The position numbers and the translations under genes were made by a program. Source: Halobacteriovoraceae bacterium (GTDB lineage: Bacteria > Bdellovibrionota > Bacteriovoracia > Bacteriovoracales > Bacteriovoracaceae). From it: a stretch of 64,000 nucleotides of DNA. The DNA lies in NCBI GenBank assembly GCA_002711995.1, contig PASN01000008.1, forward strand, positions 205,504-269,503. The letters run 5' to 3'. The notes below the pieces were generated by a model. It worked only from the letters and a program-made list of their open reading frames with translations. It was not told the origin of the DNA and did not search any database. This document shows, piece by piece, positions 43,453 through 53,132 of this stretch. Each line of letters starts with the position of its first letter. Positions within the stretch are counted from its first letter, which is position 1.

Positions 43453-44628
43453 ATGGCAAAAATTCTTCTACTTACCTTATCATTAGTACTAACTTCCTGC
43501 TTTGAAAAAGATGAACCTCTTGATGGGGTTTGGAGCTTAAAACTTCGTATTCAGAATAAAGAAATTCCATTCCAGCTTCACTTTCAGGAAAATCAAAAAG
43601 TAGACCTGCATAACGGCGCAGAAGTAATCAATCTAGGCTATGATCTGCTAAATGACATTGTCCTAATTCCTATTTTGAACTTTGATGCTCTCCTAGAGCT
43701 TAAGCAGGATGGATCAACCATAACTGGAAACTGGATAAAGCCCAATAGAGAACCTGAGTTTAGGGTTCCTGTTACAGGCACAAAAGTACCCGCAAAGATT
43801 AAAGTGCCTAAGCTTGGTATCCCCGAGAAGTGGAAGATTGAACTATCTGATAAAGATAAAACGAAAGAGGGAATTCTTCTTTTCACTCAGCGAGACGACT
43901 ACACTTTTGCAAGTGTTCTCACAAGGACGGGTGATTACAGATTTTTAACACCAAAAAAAAGTGGTGACTCTTTAGTTCTATATGGCTTCGATGGTGTCTT
44001 CTCATTTTTCTTTGACGGGAAGCTTTCAGGTGAAATCTATGAAGGAACTATGTACTCGGGGATAAGTAGCCAAAAGTCATTTAAGGCCAAGGTGAATCCT
44101 GACTTCGAGTTGCCCGACCCTACAAAGACCACTACACTTGCTGGAAACTTAAGCGATGTTTACCTAAAAAAACTGAACGGAAAAACTGAAAGTCTTATCA
44201 ACGAATCAAACAAGGACAAGGTAAAAGTATTTCAAGTCTTTGGTTCCTGGTGTCCTAACTGTATCGATGAGACTAGATTCATTAAAAAGTGGAGAGAGAG
44301 AAACAAGGATAAAGATGTGAGCTTTTCCATAATAGCTTTTGAAAGAAGTCCCAATAAAAAGGAAGCGATAAAGCAATTAAAGAAAACCAAAAAGATGCTG
44401 GCTATTGACTACCCAATTTATATTGGAGGATTAACCAGTGGAACAAAAGTTGAGGAAGTACTGCCTCAACTCAAAAATTTTATATCCTTCCCGACCACAC
44501 TAATATTAGATAAGAATAACAGGGTTAGAAAAATCCATGCAGGCTTTTCAGGGCCTGCGACTGGAAAATATTACGAGGATTTTATGATGGAGTTTGACTC
44601 CACAATAGATAGACTTCTTAAAGAATAA
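43453..44628 (+). CDS. TlpA/ResA-like thioredoxin lipoprotein
   Basis: A 391-residue lipoprotein. The start at 43453 (MAKILLLTLSLVLTSCFEK) gives lipobox LTSC with Cys16; a longer start at 43402 does not make a signal peptide. Residues about 20-240 are beta-rich, of the kind seen before redoxin domains in DUF4369-like proteins. The C-terminal thioredoxin fold has the active site GSWCPNCIDE. Predicted periplasmic thiol-disulfide reductase or cytochrome-maturation-like factor. Confidence 0.85.
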   Translation: MAKILLLTLSLVLTSCFEKDEPLDGVWSLKLRIQNKEIPFQLHFQENQKVDLHNGAEVINLGYDLLNDIVLIPILNFDALLELKQDGSTITGNWIKPNREPEFRVPVTGTKVPAKIKVPKLGIPEKWKIELSDKDKTKEGILLFTQRDDYTFASVLTRTGDYRFLTPKKSGDSLVLYGFDGVFSFFFDGKLSGEIYEGTMYSGISSQKSFKAKVNPDFELPDPTKTTTLAGNLSDVYLKKLNGKTESLINESNKDKVKVFQVFGSWCPNCIDETRFIKKWRERNKDKDVSFSIIAFERSPNKKEAIKQLKKTKKMLAIDYPIYIGGLTSGTKVEEVLPQLKNFISFPTTLILDKNNRVRKIHAGFSGPATGKYYEDFMMEFDSTIDRLLKE

Positions 44629-46017
44629 CTATTCTACAATTCTTCCGACCAAGTCATAGTCAAGAACGTCGGTGATTTCAACTTTAACGATTTCACCGGC
44701 CTTGCCCACACCATCATTGATAATTACTTTCCCATCAATGTCCGGAGCTTGTCCCTGGTGACGACCTTGAAGCAAAAGATTTGTTTCCTCGTGAGCACCT
44801 TCAACAAGAACATCTAGAGTCTTGCCAAGGTATTCTTGGTTAAGCTCTCTGGCGATTTCTTTTTGAGCTTCATAAAGTCTTTCAAATCTTTCATCGATTA
44901 CTTCTTGAGGAACCTTATCTTTGAGTCTAAGAGCTGGAGTTCCATCTTCATCAGAGTATTTAAAAACTCCTAGGTGATTAAACCTTACAGTTTGAATTCC
45001 TTCAATTAGCTTTTGGAAGTCTTCTTCAGTTTCCCCAGGGAAACCAACAATTATTGAAGTTCTTAGAACTATTCCTGGAATTTTTTCTCTGAGAGTTTTG
45101 ATCTTTTGGTGAATTACATCACCAGTGACTCTTCTATTCATTCTCTTTAGAACTTTGTCAGAGAAGTGCTGAACTGGCATGTCCAGGTATTTACAAATCT
45201 TGTCCGAGCTTGCCATGAGATCCATAACATCTTCAGTTAGATCATCTGGGTAGAAATAGAATACTCTTACCCACTCGGCTCCAGACTGATCTTGAAGTGC
45301 TTTTAGCATTCCATGAATCTGAGGATTCTTTCCATCAGTTTTTTCAAAGCCTTTAAAGTCAGACCCATAATCGGAGAAGTCCTGAGATATTAGGTTTAAC
45401 TCTTTAACCCCTGACTCTGTAAGTTTCTTTGCTTCTTTAACAAGTGACTCAACTGAACGTGAACGAAGCTTTCCTCTAAGTGTTGGAATAATGCAAAATG
45501 TGCAGTTTCTATTACAACCCTCTGAGATCTTTAGCCATGCCATATACTCTGGAGAAGTGTTAAGCCTTGGATCGAATTCGGTGTGAATATACTTTGGGAT
45601 TTCAACAAAAGATTTCTTTTCTAACTTCCCTTCTTCAAAAGCTTTAAGAAGTGGAACGATTTTATTGTACTCTCCAGTGCCAATAAACATATCAACTTCT
45701 GGCATCTCTTCTTCAAGCTCACCGTGATATCTCTGTGCCATGCAGCCACTCATAACAAGAGCTTTGCAGTTCCCGTGTTCAGGATTTTTATAATCAGAGT
45801 ATTCTAAGACAGTTTCAATAGACTCGACTTTTGCCGCTTCAACAAAAGAGCAGGTGTTAACAATAATCACTTCCGCTTCCGATGGCTCTGTTGTGATTGT
45901 GAATCCGTCAAGGCCTAAATGACCTAACATAACTTGAGAATCAACTAGGTTTTTGGAACAACCTAGAGAGCTAAAGTATAGAGACTTTTCTTGAAATGTT
46001 TTTTCAGTAGTTTGCAT
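44629..46017 (-). CDS. rimO: Ribosomal protein S12 methylthiotransferase RimO
   Basis: A 462-residue radical SAM enzyme adding a methylthio group to an Asp of ribosomal protein S12. Domains: MTTase N-terminus (SLGCSKNLVDSQVMLG, NTCSF, MSGCMAQR), radical SAM motif GCNRNCTFCIIP (about residue 164) and a C-terminal TRAM domain. All six cluster Cys are present. It converges with the preceding lipoprotein gene with no bases between stops. Confidence 0.94.
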   Translation of the reverse strand: MQTTEKTFQEKSLYFSSLGCSKNLVDSQVMLGHLGLDGFTITTEPSEAEVIIVNTCSFVEAAKVESIETVLEYSDYKNPEHGNCKALVMSGCMAQRYHGELEEEMPEVDMFIGTGEYNKIVPLLKAFEEGKLEKKSFVEIPKYIHTEFDPRLNTSPEYMAWLKISEGCNRNCTFCIIPTLRGKLRSRSVESLVKEAKKLTESGVKELNLISQDFSDYGSDFKGFEKTDGKNPQIHGMLKALQDQSGAEWVRVFYFYPDDLTEDVMDLMASSDKICKYLDMPVQHFSDKVLKRMNRRVTGDVIHQKIKTLREKIPGIVLRTSIIVGFPGETEEDFQKLIEGIQTVRFNHLGVFKYSDEDGTPALRLKDKVPQEVIDERFERLYEAQKEIARELNQEYLGKTLDVLVEGAHEETNLLLQGRHQGQAPDIDGKVIINDGVGKAGEIVKVEITDVLDYDLVGRIVE

Positions 46018-46153
46018 AATATTGATAATCCTTAATTTTCGCTTTTATAAGGTTTTTAGACGCATAAGTCCATAGATGGAGCGTGGAAAGTAATATTTAC
46101 AGCTATATACAAAACTTATTCGCTAAGCCTTGATTAGCTGGTAACTCTCCATC

Positions 46154-47434
46154 ATGTTGAAATTATATATCTTGTTAATTACAAGCTCAGTTGCGTATAG
46201 TCAGACAAAGGTTCTGGGTGGAATCTACTCCACTCAAGCAAATGCTGGTGTCGCTAGAACGGCTGATGCAACCTCTCCTTTTTTAAATCCAGCAGGACTA
46301 GGCGAAATCACTAAATCCTCAATTTCCTCAGGAGCATCAAGTTTTAGCGCTAAGAAAACAAAGTTAGAAAGTAGCGTAGAGTTCAACAGCTCTTCCAACC
46401 ATGTTTCCTATATCAAAAACATGCAGAAATTTAACTTAGGTTTTATGATTGTAACCGAAGACTCTAAATTTAATAACAAGATTAAAACTTCAAGCTCCAG
46501 AAACTCAGAAGGACTCCCTACAGGCTCAACTGAAAGTGAGACGGAAAAACTTCAATCCAACCAATATATCATTGCAATTTCCCCACGCGAGTCATGGTGG
46601 GGGCTTGCTTTCAACCTTGCGAGCATTAGTTCGACTCTTCAATCATCTAGTTACAATCAGAACTTTTCGAACAGTGCCCCTGACCAGCGAGATTATTCAA
46701 GCTTAAATTCCTCAACCTCTCTTAATCTTCTACTATATGGAATAAGCTTCGGTTTTAAATATAGGTATGAGTCATTCACCTTTGGTGCGAGAGTAGCGAG
46801 TCCTCTTTATATTTTTAAAAATGATTCTAAAATAAATATGTCTTCAATTAATGTGAGTGGAATTGATTCAAGTAACGTGACAATTTCCCACTTTAATTAT
46901 GAGTCAAAGCTGACCGAAAAGGACTCTAAATTTGGAGAGGCTAAATTGAGTTTGGGAGCTGCGTGGCAAAATAATAGATGGCAGACAGAATTCAATATAA
47001 GCATAATGCCTGCATATCAATCTATAAATTTTAAACTTAGGGACGATATGAATGTGGGGTTCTTTAATTCCTCAACAAACACCTTTTCTGAAGATTCTCA
47101 AAACATAAATAGTGGAAGCGATGATTATTCTAAATCGTCTATCTCGCCTTCAATTGGGGTTCAATACCGATTTAGCAGCTTCACAACACTTGGAGCTGGA
47201 GTTTCTTATTTCCCCACAATTTCCAAAAGCGATGAGGACGTAAATGCAACTAACTTTACATGTGGCATAACTCAGCGACATAAAAATTACACCGGCACCT
47301 TTGCTCTATTCTATGTAAATGCTGAAGATGCTGGGGGAAACAAGACATGGAACTCAGAAACTCAAAAGGATGAAAATGTTGATCTGGGCTACTCTGAAGT
47401 AGGACTAAGTTTTTCAGGGTCTTACTTCTTTTAG
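46154..47434 (+). CDS. FadL/OmpP1-like outer-membrane protein
   Basis: A 426-residue barrel protein with signal peptide (MLKLYILLITSSVAYS). The segment ANAGVARTADATSPFLNPAGLG contains the NPAGL signature of the OmpP1/FadL/TodX family. The rest is Ser/Asn-rich with alternating strands, ending in GLSFSGSYFF, a typical barrel end. Predicted to admit hydrophobic molecules; substrate unknown. Its stop interlocks with that of nadB (TTAG). Confidence 0.83.
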   Translation: MLKLYILLITSSVAYSQTKVLGGIYSTQANAGVARTADATSPFLNPAGLGEITKSSISSGASSFSAKKTKLESSVEFNSSSNHVSYIKNMQKFNLGFMIVTEDSKFNNKIKTSSSRNSEGLPTGSTESETEKLQSNQYIIAISPRESWWGLAFNLASISSTLQSSSYNQNFSNSAPDQRDYSSLNSSTSLNLLLYGISFGFKYRYESFTFGARVASPLYIFKNDSKINMSSINVSGIDSSNVTISHFNYESKLTEKDSKFGEAKLSLGAAWQNNRWQTEFNISIMPAYQSINFKLRDDMNVGFFNSSTNTFSEDSQNINSGSDDYSKSSISPSIGVQYRFSSFTTLGAGVSYFPTISKSDEDVNATNFTCGITQRHKNYTGTFALFYVNAEDAGGNKTWNSETQKDENVDLGYSEVGLSFSGSYFF

Positions 47435-49005
47435 GACTTTTCTCTATAGAAACACCCTACTGACTTTTTGTTTCTCACACTTGCATTAAGGACCATATTG
47501 GCAACTTCCACACCGTTTCTGAGACCAATGAGTTCATCATGAAGAGCTGCGTGTCTATAGAACTTGTGAATTTCATCAGACATTTCTCTAAACATTGCAC
47601 GAGCTCTGGCAAGCCTATTTTTGGATCGAGTAAGTCCTAAGTAGTTCCACATGGTTTGCTTTATGGTCTGGATATCTTGAGCTATAAGTCCAAGGTCTAG
47701 AGCATCCTCTCCAATACGCCAATCTCTAATTTTTTCAGCGTCATAGATCTTCTCATCTTTAAGGCTTTCGCTTATTTCTTCAGCAGCAATATAACCAAAA
47801 GTGACACCTTCTAAAAGAGATGTTGACGCCAATCGGTTTGCCCCATGGAGCCCAGTACAAGAAACCTCGCCAACAGCATACAGATTTTTTAAATTAGTTC
47901 TGCATTTAAGATCCGTTTTGACTCCCCCACATGTGTAATGCGCAGCTGGTACAACAGGAATAGGGTCTTTGGTGATATCAACTTTGTGTTCAAGGCAATA
48001 TTCGTAGATTGTAGGGAACCTATTTTTGATCCACTCAGGGTCTTTATGAGTAATATCTAAAAATACATAGTCGTCTTTTAGCGCGATCATCTCACTTAAG
48101 ATTGCTCGGGCAACAACATCACGTGGAGCTAGCTCTTTATCAGGGTGGTACTTATCCATGAAAGCTTCGCCTTTGGAATTTAGAAGCTTTCCGCCTTCAC
48201 CTCTTACCGCTTCTGAGACTAAGAAGCGTCTGTGACCTGTTCCAGAGTAAAAGGTTGTTGGATGGAATTGAATAAACTCCATGTTTAGCATCTGTGCTCC
48301 CGCTCTAGCGGCCATTGCATGTCCATCCCCTCTTGAGCTTGATGCATTTGAGTTATGAAGATAGAGGGCGCCAATACCGCCAGTTGCTAGTATCGTTTTT
48401 TTTGCCAGAACCTTTTTTACTTTTTCGTTCTTTTGGTCAAACACATAAGCTCCAACAACTTTGTTTTCTTCATATCTTTGTTGGATTGCAACTCCGTGGT
48501 GATTAGGAGTGATGAGATCGATTGCGGTATGTGCGGTTAGAAATTCAACTGTGGGAAATCTTTCTTTGTCGTTTAGGTAATTTAGGAGTGATACTTGAAT
48601 AGCTTTTCCAGTGTAGTCGCCCTTGTAAATGATTCGGGCCTTTGAGTGGGCCGCTTCCTTAGTAAATAAAAGCTCTCCGGCCTCATCCCTATCAAATTGA
48701 GTATTCGCTTTTTCTAGAAAAATCTCTTCTAAAATTTCTGGAGAGCGATTGGCCAGTATTTTTGCAGCTTCTAGATTGGCCGTATGTGAGCTTGCTCTGT
48801 TGATGTCCTCTACTAGAGTGTCCTCATCATCCCAAATTTTTTGTGAATAAATCACTCCACCTTGTGCCCAATAGGTATTTGTATGCTTGGGCTCCTCCTC
48901 TCTAGTGCAAATTCCGACACGTGCTCCCTGTTCAGCGAGCTTTATAGCGCTGGTTAACCCTGCGATTCCGGAACCAACAATGAGTACGTCAAATTCTTTA
49001 ATCAT
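47431..49005 (-). CDS. nadB: L-aspartate oxidase
   Basis: A 524-residue flavoprotein making iminoaspartate, the first step of NAD synthesis. FAD-binding N-terminus DVLIVGSGIAGLTSAIKLAEQGA; NadB hallmarks NTYWAQGGV, RGDGHAMAARAGAQMLNMEFIQFHPT (in parts), TCGGVKTDLKCRTNLKNLYAVGE and GANRLASTSLLEG. Its ATG overlaps the end of nadC by 4 bases. NadA is not in the window. Confidence 0.95.
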   Translation of the reverse strand: MIKEFDVLIVGSGIAGLTSAIKLAEQGARVGICTREEEPKHTNTYWAQGGVIYSQKIWDDEDTLVEDINRASSHTANLEAAKILANRSPEILEEIFLEKANTQFDRDEAGELLFTKEAAHSKARIIYKGDYTGKAIQVSLLNYLNDKERFPTVEFLTAHTAIDLITPNHHGVAIQQRYEENKVVGAYVFDQKNEKVKKVLAKKTILATGGIGALYLHNSNASSSRGDGHAMAARAGAQMLNMEFIQFHPTTFYSGTGHRRFLVSEAVRGEGGKLLNSKGEAFMDKYHPDKELAPRDVVARAILSEMIALKDDYVFLDITHKDPEWIKNRFPTIYEYCLEHKVDITKDPIPVVPAAHYTCGGVKTDLKCRTNLKNLYAVGEVSCTGLHGANRLASTSLLEGVTFGYIAAEEISESLKDEKIYDAEKIRDWRIGEDALDLGLIAQDIQTIKQTMWNYLGLTRSKNRLARARAMFREMSDEIHKFYRHAALHDELIGLRNGVEVANMVLNASVRNKKSVGCFYREKS

Positions 49006-49841
49006 ATTCTTTTATATTTTAAGGAGATATCCACATGTGGAGCATCATAAGTTAAGGCTCCAACACTTATTGCATCCACTCCATCAATTAAATAGTCTTG
49101 AATTGTCTCAAGTCGAATACAACCAGAGACTTCAAAGGTTTGTCCACTTTGTTTTAACCTGATTGCCTCTTTGATCAGTGACGGAGAAAAGTTATCTAAC
49201 ATCAGATGTTTTACCTCGAGTGCTTGTGCTTGTTTAAGCTCTTCCAGATCATGGATCTCCACAATTACAGGTCTATAAAAGGAGTGAATGTCTTCAAAAA
49301 ATTTCAAGGCATTTTCAAGACCACCAAAGAAGCTCTTATGGTTGTCTTTAATCATTAAGCAATCCATCTGTCCAAAGCGGTGATTAAAGCCACCACCAAC
49401 AAATACTGCGTACTTTTCCAATGCCCTATGGCCTGGGGTTGTTTTTCTAGTGTCTAAAATTTTAATGTTATAATTTTTCGCTTTATCAACATATTGTTTA
49501 GTATAGGTTGCGACAGCACTTGCTCTCTGTAAAAGATTCAAAGCGATTCTCTCACCCGTTAGGGCAATATTGAAAGGAAGATCAAAGTTTAACTCTTCCC
49601 CCTTTTTAACGCTTTTCCCTTCAAGTTCTAAAAGAGAGTCTAGTTTTGATGGATGTAGATAGTTGAAGGCCTCAACAAAATAAGGCATCCCGGCCACAAC
49701 AATATCCTGTTTAAACTTAAGACTACATTTAACCAAGTTCTGCGGAAGAGCGTTTACATACGCAAAGTTTGTATGAAGATCATCTTCCTTATAATAGTTG
49801 GCTATCGCATCCTGTAAAAAGACTTTATTTAAATGGTTCAT
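49002..49841 (-). CDS. nadC: Nicotinate-nucleotide pyrophosphorylase (carboxylating)
   Basis: A 279-residue enzyme converting quinolinate and PRPP to nicotinate mononucleotide. Start chosen at 49841 (MNHLNKVFLQDAIANYY), normal for the family, with GAG upstream; longer frames run across the divergent gene. Motifs: LDTRKTTPGHRALEKYAVFVGGGFNHR (in parts), IKDNHKSFFGG, VEIHDLEELKQA, LMLDNFSP and GVDAISVGALT. In an operon with nadB through ATGA. Confidence 0.93.
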   Translation of the reverse strand: MNHLNKVFLQDAIANYYKEDDLHTNFAYVNALPQNLVKCSLKFKQDIVVAGMPYFVEAFNYLHPSKLDSLLELEGKSVKKGEELNFDLPFNIALTGERIALNLLQRASAVATYTKQYVDKAKNYNIKILDTRKTTPGHRALEKYAVFVGGGFNHRFGQMDCLMIKDNHKSFFGGLENALKFFEDIHSFYRPVIVEIHDLEELKQAQALEVKHLMLDNFSPSLIKEAIRLKQSGQTFEVSGCIRLETIQDYLIDGVDAISVGALTYDAPHVDISLKYKRI

Positions 49842-49968
49842 TTTCACTCTGTATAACGTAAAATTTGAAAAGGCAAACCTCTCGATTTCGTTAAGCATCA
49901 CACAAATGTCATACAAATTCAAAGACTTATAATCGAACGACTTTATCCATACTTTGAACGTATTCGCC

Positions 49969-50988
49969 ATGCTTTCAAAAGTTCTTCCATTATTATTTGT
50001 CCTATTGATGGGCCTTACGCTGCACCAGCAAAAGCTCACAAAGGTCACATATAACTATAAAAAAAGACTTTCAAGTGAAAGTGGCTCCGGACTTTACCAT
50101 GCCATGGTAACCGGCGATAAATCCAAAGTTTCAAAAAGATTAATTGGAGTGATGCAGGACTTTGGTCTTATGCACCTATTAACACCATCAGGGCTTCACC
50201 TCAGCTCATTCTTACTTCTTTTCCATTACTTTCCCAGACTTCGTATAATGATCGTCCTCTCATTACTGATGTCTTCATTCTTTATTACAGGTTTCATGGC
50301 GCTAAAAAGAATGTTAATTTTCTATTTTCTTAACTACTTTTTTAAAAACATTAAACTCTCGTTCTTAGGCACCTTCTTTTTTGCAATCGCAATTGGAAAC
50401 TACTCAGAGTCCCCATTAAGCTTTTGTTTCACTTTCATATTTTGGGGCTCAATCGTTTTCAGTGAAGGATCCAAATGGATGTTAGCTAAGCAACTATTTC
50501 TTTATCAAGCGATCGTTGCAATTCTTTTTAATCAGGAGATCAATCTTTTGGCCGTGGTTCTCAACCCTTTGGTTTCTGCAAGCTTCACATTAATCTTTCC
50601 GCTAATGCTTATTTGCTATCCCATTCCCCTACTAAAAGGTCTCGGGACCCTTATAGCTGACTTAGGTGAAAGCTTCATTCTGCTCTTAGAAAGCCTTAGT
50701 TTCTTAAACGTTCCGGGAATAATGGCCGTCGCTCTTTTCATAGCTCTAGCACTTAAAAAGAGATACCTTCTAGTAGTCTTCGGTCTAATTTTTGTTACAA
50801 GTCTTAACCACCCAATCATGCTTAAGAGATATTCCTCCAGCAAGCACTACCCATTGCCAAGTCATCATGAGATATTGAAAACCGGAAGATTTAAAATTAA
50901 TTATATAGATAGAACGTGTAGATTTAGAAAGAGTGGGAATTTTAAATGTAGAAAAAGGCCCTCCAAGTTTGGAGGGCCTAGTATTTAG
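49969..50988 (+). CDS. Minimal ComEC/Rec2-like competence-domain protein
   Basis: A 339-residue polytopic membrane protein matching the central competence domain of ComEC/Rec2, the inner-membrane channel for DNA uptake. The key segment is GLMHLLTPSGLHLSSFLLLF, followed by about eight hydrophobic helices. Neither the N-terminal OB domain nor the C-terminal beta-lactamase-like domain of typical 700-residue ComEC is present. Start at ATG 49969 (MLSKVLPLLF). The last codons encode the terminator hairpin of the convergent tig gene. It may be a stand-alone channel part or a different transporter. Confidence 0.75.
   Translation: MLSKVLPLLFVLLMGLTLHQQKLTKVTYNYKKRLSSESGSGLYHAMVTGDKSKVSKRLIGVMQDFGLMHLLTPSGLHLSSFLLLFHYFPRLRIMIVLSLLMSSFFITGFMALKRMLIFYFLNYFFKNIKLSFLGTFFFAIAIGNYSESPLSFCFTFIFWGSIVFSEGSKWMLAKQLFLYQAIVAILFNQEINLLAVVLNPLVSASFTLIFPLMLICYPIPLLKGLGTLIADLGESFILLLESLSFLNVPGIMAVALFIALALKKRYLLVVFGLIFVTSLNHPIMLKRYSSSKHYPLPSHHEILKTGRFKINYIDRTCRFRKSGNFKCRKRPSKFGGPSI
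50952..50978 (-). terminator. Terminator of tig, lying within the ComEC-like coding end
   Basis: GGCCCTCC (50957-50964) and GGAGGGCC (50971-50978) form an 8-bp stem with a 6-base loop; on the minus strand five T (50956-50952) follow. The stem is also coding sequence for the last residues of the plus-strand gene. Confidence 0.88.
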
Positions 50989-50992
50989 ATAA

Positions 50993-52276
50993 TTACTTAA
51001 CTTTCATGTCCTGGATAAGCTTTTCGAAAGTCTTCTCTTCTCTGATAGCATAAAGAAGGTTTTGCTTGATTTGCTCGTTAGACTTGTAGTACTGCTCCAG
51101 TTGAGCCTTTTCCATGCCGGACTGATCTGCCATCTCTTGAATCTTAGCATCAAGGTCAGCATCAGTTGCTTCCACTTCATACTTCTTAGAGATCTTGTCC
51201 AAGATCAAACCACTTTTAACCTGGAAGGTAGCTTTTTGAGTAACGTCTTCATCCCACTTTTCAAAGTAAGTTTTAACCATCTCATCGTTGAAGCCTTGTT
51301 GCTTAAGGTTATTGCCAAGGTCTTCTCTTACAGCTTGTTTCTGTTGTTCTATCAATGCGTTTGGAACGTCAAAGTCATTTTCTTCAATTAGCTTCTCAAG
51401 GATTTGCTCTTGAAGTTTTGCTTGGACCTCTCTCTTTTTTTGGTTTTGAAGTCTTTCTCTGTTCTTCTTGTCAAAGTCTTCAACAGATTCAAAACCAAAC
51501 TCTTTCGCAAGCTCATCAGTCATCTCAGGAACTTTCTTTTCTTTAATTTCAAGAAGTTCCACATCGAATTTCACGTCAGCGCCTTTAAGGTCAGCTTCGT
51601 GATAATCTTTAGGGAAAGTAAGTTCGATTGTTTTCTTTTCGCCTTTCTTCATTCCAATCATTGCATCTTCAAATCCTGGGATGAATTGGCCAGAACCAAT
51701 TTCAAGAACAAATTCTTCAGCTTTCATGTTATCTGGACGAGTGCCGTCTGGCTTCTCACCTTCAAAGTTGAATACTGCGAACTGACCTTTTTCAAGCTTT
51801 GCCTTTTCGTCTTGCACCTCAACCATTTCAGACTTTGGAGCTAGATAGCGGTCTTTCAATTCTTTAACATCGTCTTCATTGATTGAGTCGTCTTCTTTTT
51901 TGAAGCTGTACTTGCTGTAGTCTTTAACTTCAACCTCTGGAAAAGTTTCAACTGTAGCTTCAAAGCTTACTTTCTTTCCACCTTCAAAGTTAGTGTTGCC
52001 AAAGTTAGGGTAGCCTACTGGTCTAATTTTTTCTTCTTGAACAGCTTTATAGAACTCTTCAGAAACAAATCTATATAGGGCATCGTTCTCTACTTGTGGC
52101 CCATAAACCTGCTGAATCATGGCCAAAGGAGCCTTGCCCTTTCTAAAACCCTTTAGGTTTGCAGATTTTTGTTTTTCTTTTAGAGCTGCTTGGATTTGAG
52201 ATCCAAGATCAACATCTTCAAAATTGAATTTAAATTTTTTGGTGCATCCATTAACTTCTTCAACAGTATAGGCCAT
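50993..52276 (-). CDS. tig: Trigger factor
   Basis: A 427-residue ribosome-bound chaperone and peptidyl-prolyl isomerase. N-terminal ribosome-binding signature GFRKGKAPLAMI (the GFRxGxxP motif), central FKBP domain (GSGQFIPGFEDAMIGMKKGEKKTI in parts), and a long helical C-terminal domain. Standard length. Independent of the truA-side operon, with about 90 bases between. Confidence 0.96.
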   Translation of the reverse strand: MAYTVEEVNGCTKKFKFNFEDVDLGSQIQAALKEKQKSANLKGFRKGKAPLAMIQQVYGPQVENDALYRFVSEEFYKAVQEEKIRPVGYPNFGNTNFEGGKKVSFEATVETFPEVEVKDYSKYSFKKEDDSINEDDVKELKDRYLAPKSEMVEVQDEKAKLEKGQFAVFNFEGEKPDGTRPDNMKAEEFVLEIGSGQFIPGFEDAMIGMKKGEKKTIELTFPKDYHEADLKGADVKFDVELLEIKEKKVPEMTDELAKEFGFESVEDFDKKNRERLQNQKKREVQAKLQEQILEKLIEENDFDVPNALIEQQKQAVREDLGNNLKQQGFNDEMVKTYFEKWDEDVTQKATFQVKSGLILDKISKKYEVEATDADLDAKIQEMADQSGMEKAQLEQYYKSNEQIKQNLLYAIREEKTFEKLIQDMKVK

Positions 52277-52364
52277 AGTTCGTCCTCTTGATTTTATGCG
52301 TTAATTATTATGAAAAATTAGTGGGAAAATAGCCAGAAACGCGTGGAAAGTCAAAGTATTAGCT

Positions 52365-53132
52365 CTAATACCAAGTTTTTACTTTGTATAAACCTTGTGG
52401 CGGAGCAACCTCGCCAATACGATCAATTTCCCTGCCTGAAAGAGCGGTTTTTACTACTTCTTTATCAAGCTTGCCACGTCCAACATGCCACAATGTTCCA
52501 ACCACAAGCCTAACCATTTGCTTCAAAAAGCCATTGCCCACAATTCTAACCATATGGTAATTAGGCAAGATTCCCTGCAGGTTTGGGGCAATATCACTAG
52601 TTACCTCACATTCAAAAATCTCTCTAATAGTCGAGCTAGGCTCGGAGCCAACACAGCTGAAATTTTTAAAATCATGCTGGCCAATGAAGAGCTTGCAGGC
52701 CTGTCGCATCTGTTCAAAATCTAATTCATATGGATAGTTTGCCATGAGGTCTTTTTGAAATGGCGATGAAGTAAGATTGGTTGTGAAAAGATATTTATAT
52801 TCTTTTTTAATCGCGTCATTTGTAGGTCTAAAGCTTTCTTCACAGAAAGCAGCATCCAGAACTCTAATATCGTCTGCTAAGTTGCTATTTAGGGCCCTAA
52901 CTAAACTTTTTGGAGGAATCTCAAAAGGAGCTCTCAATTTTACCACGTGGGACAAAGAATGTACGCCAGTGTCTGTTCGCCCAGAACCAATTGTATGAAT
53001 TGAATTACTTTTGAATATTGTTCTTAGAGCACCTTCAAGTTCCCCCTGGGCGGCGGGATGGAAGTCTTTCTGCTTCTGCCAACCTAAAAACCTACTGCCC
53101 TTAAAGGTCAGAAAAATTTTATAATAGATCAT
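52365..53132 (-). CDS. truA: tRNA pseudouridine synthase A
   Basis: A 255-residue enzyme forming pseudouridine at positions 38-40 of tRNA. Catalytic Asp lies in GSGRTDTGVHSLSHVV (about residues 48-63). Other family parts are FLGWQKQ near the start and GNGFLKQMVRLVVGTL in the C-terminal half. Its ATG overlaps the stop of pssA by 4 bases, making it the last gene of the phospholipid cluster. Confidence 0.95.
   Translation of the reverse strand: MIYYKIFLTFKGSRFLGWQKQKDFHPAAQGELEGALRTIFKSNSIHTIGSGRTDTGVHSLSHVVKLRAPFEIPPKSLVRALNSNLADDIRVLDAAFCEESFRPTNDAIKKEYKYLFTTNLTSSPFQKDLMANYPYELDFEQMRQACKLFIGQHDFKNFSCVGSEPSSTIREIFECEVTSDIAPNLQGILPNYHMVRIVGNGFLKQMVRLVVGTLWHVGRGKLDKEVVKTALSGREIDRIGEVAPPQGLYKVKTWY

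Noticed and set aside
49842..50048. Longer nadC from upstream starts
   Set aside because: The extra residues overlap the divergent ComEC-like gene and have no relation to the NadC family; the start at 49841 gives the usual length.
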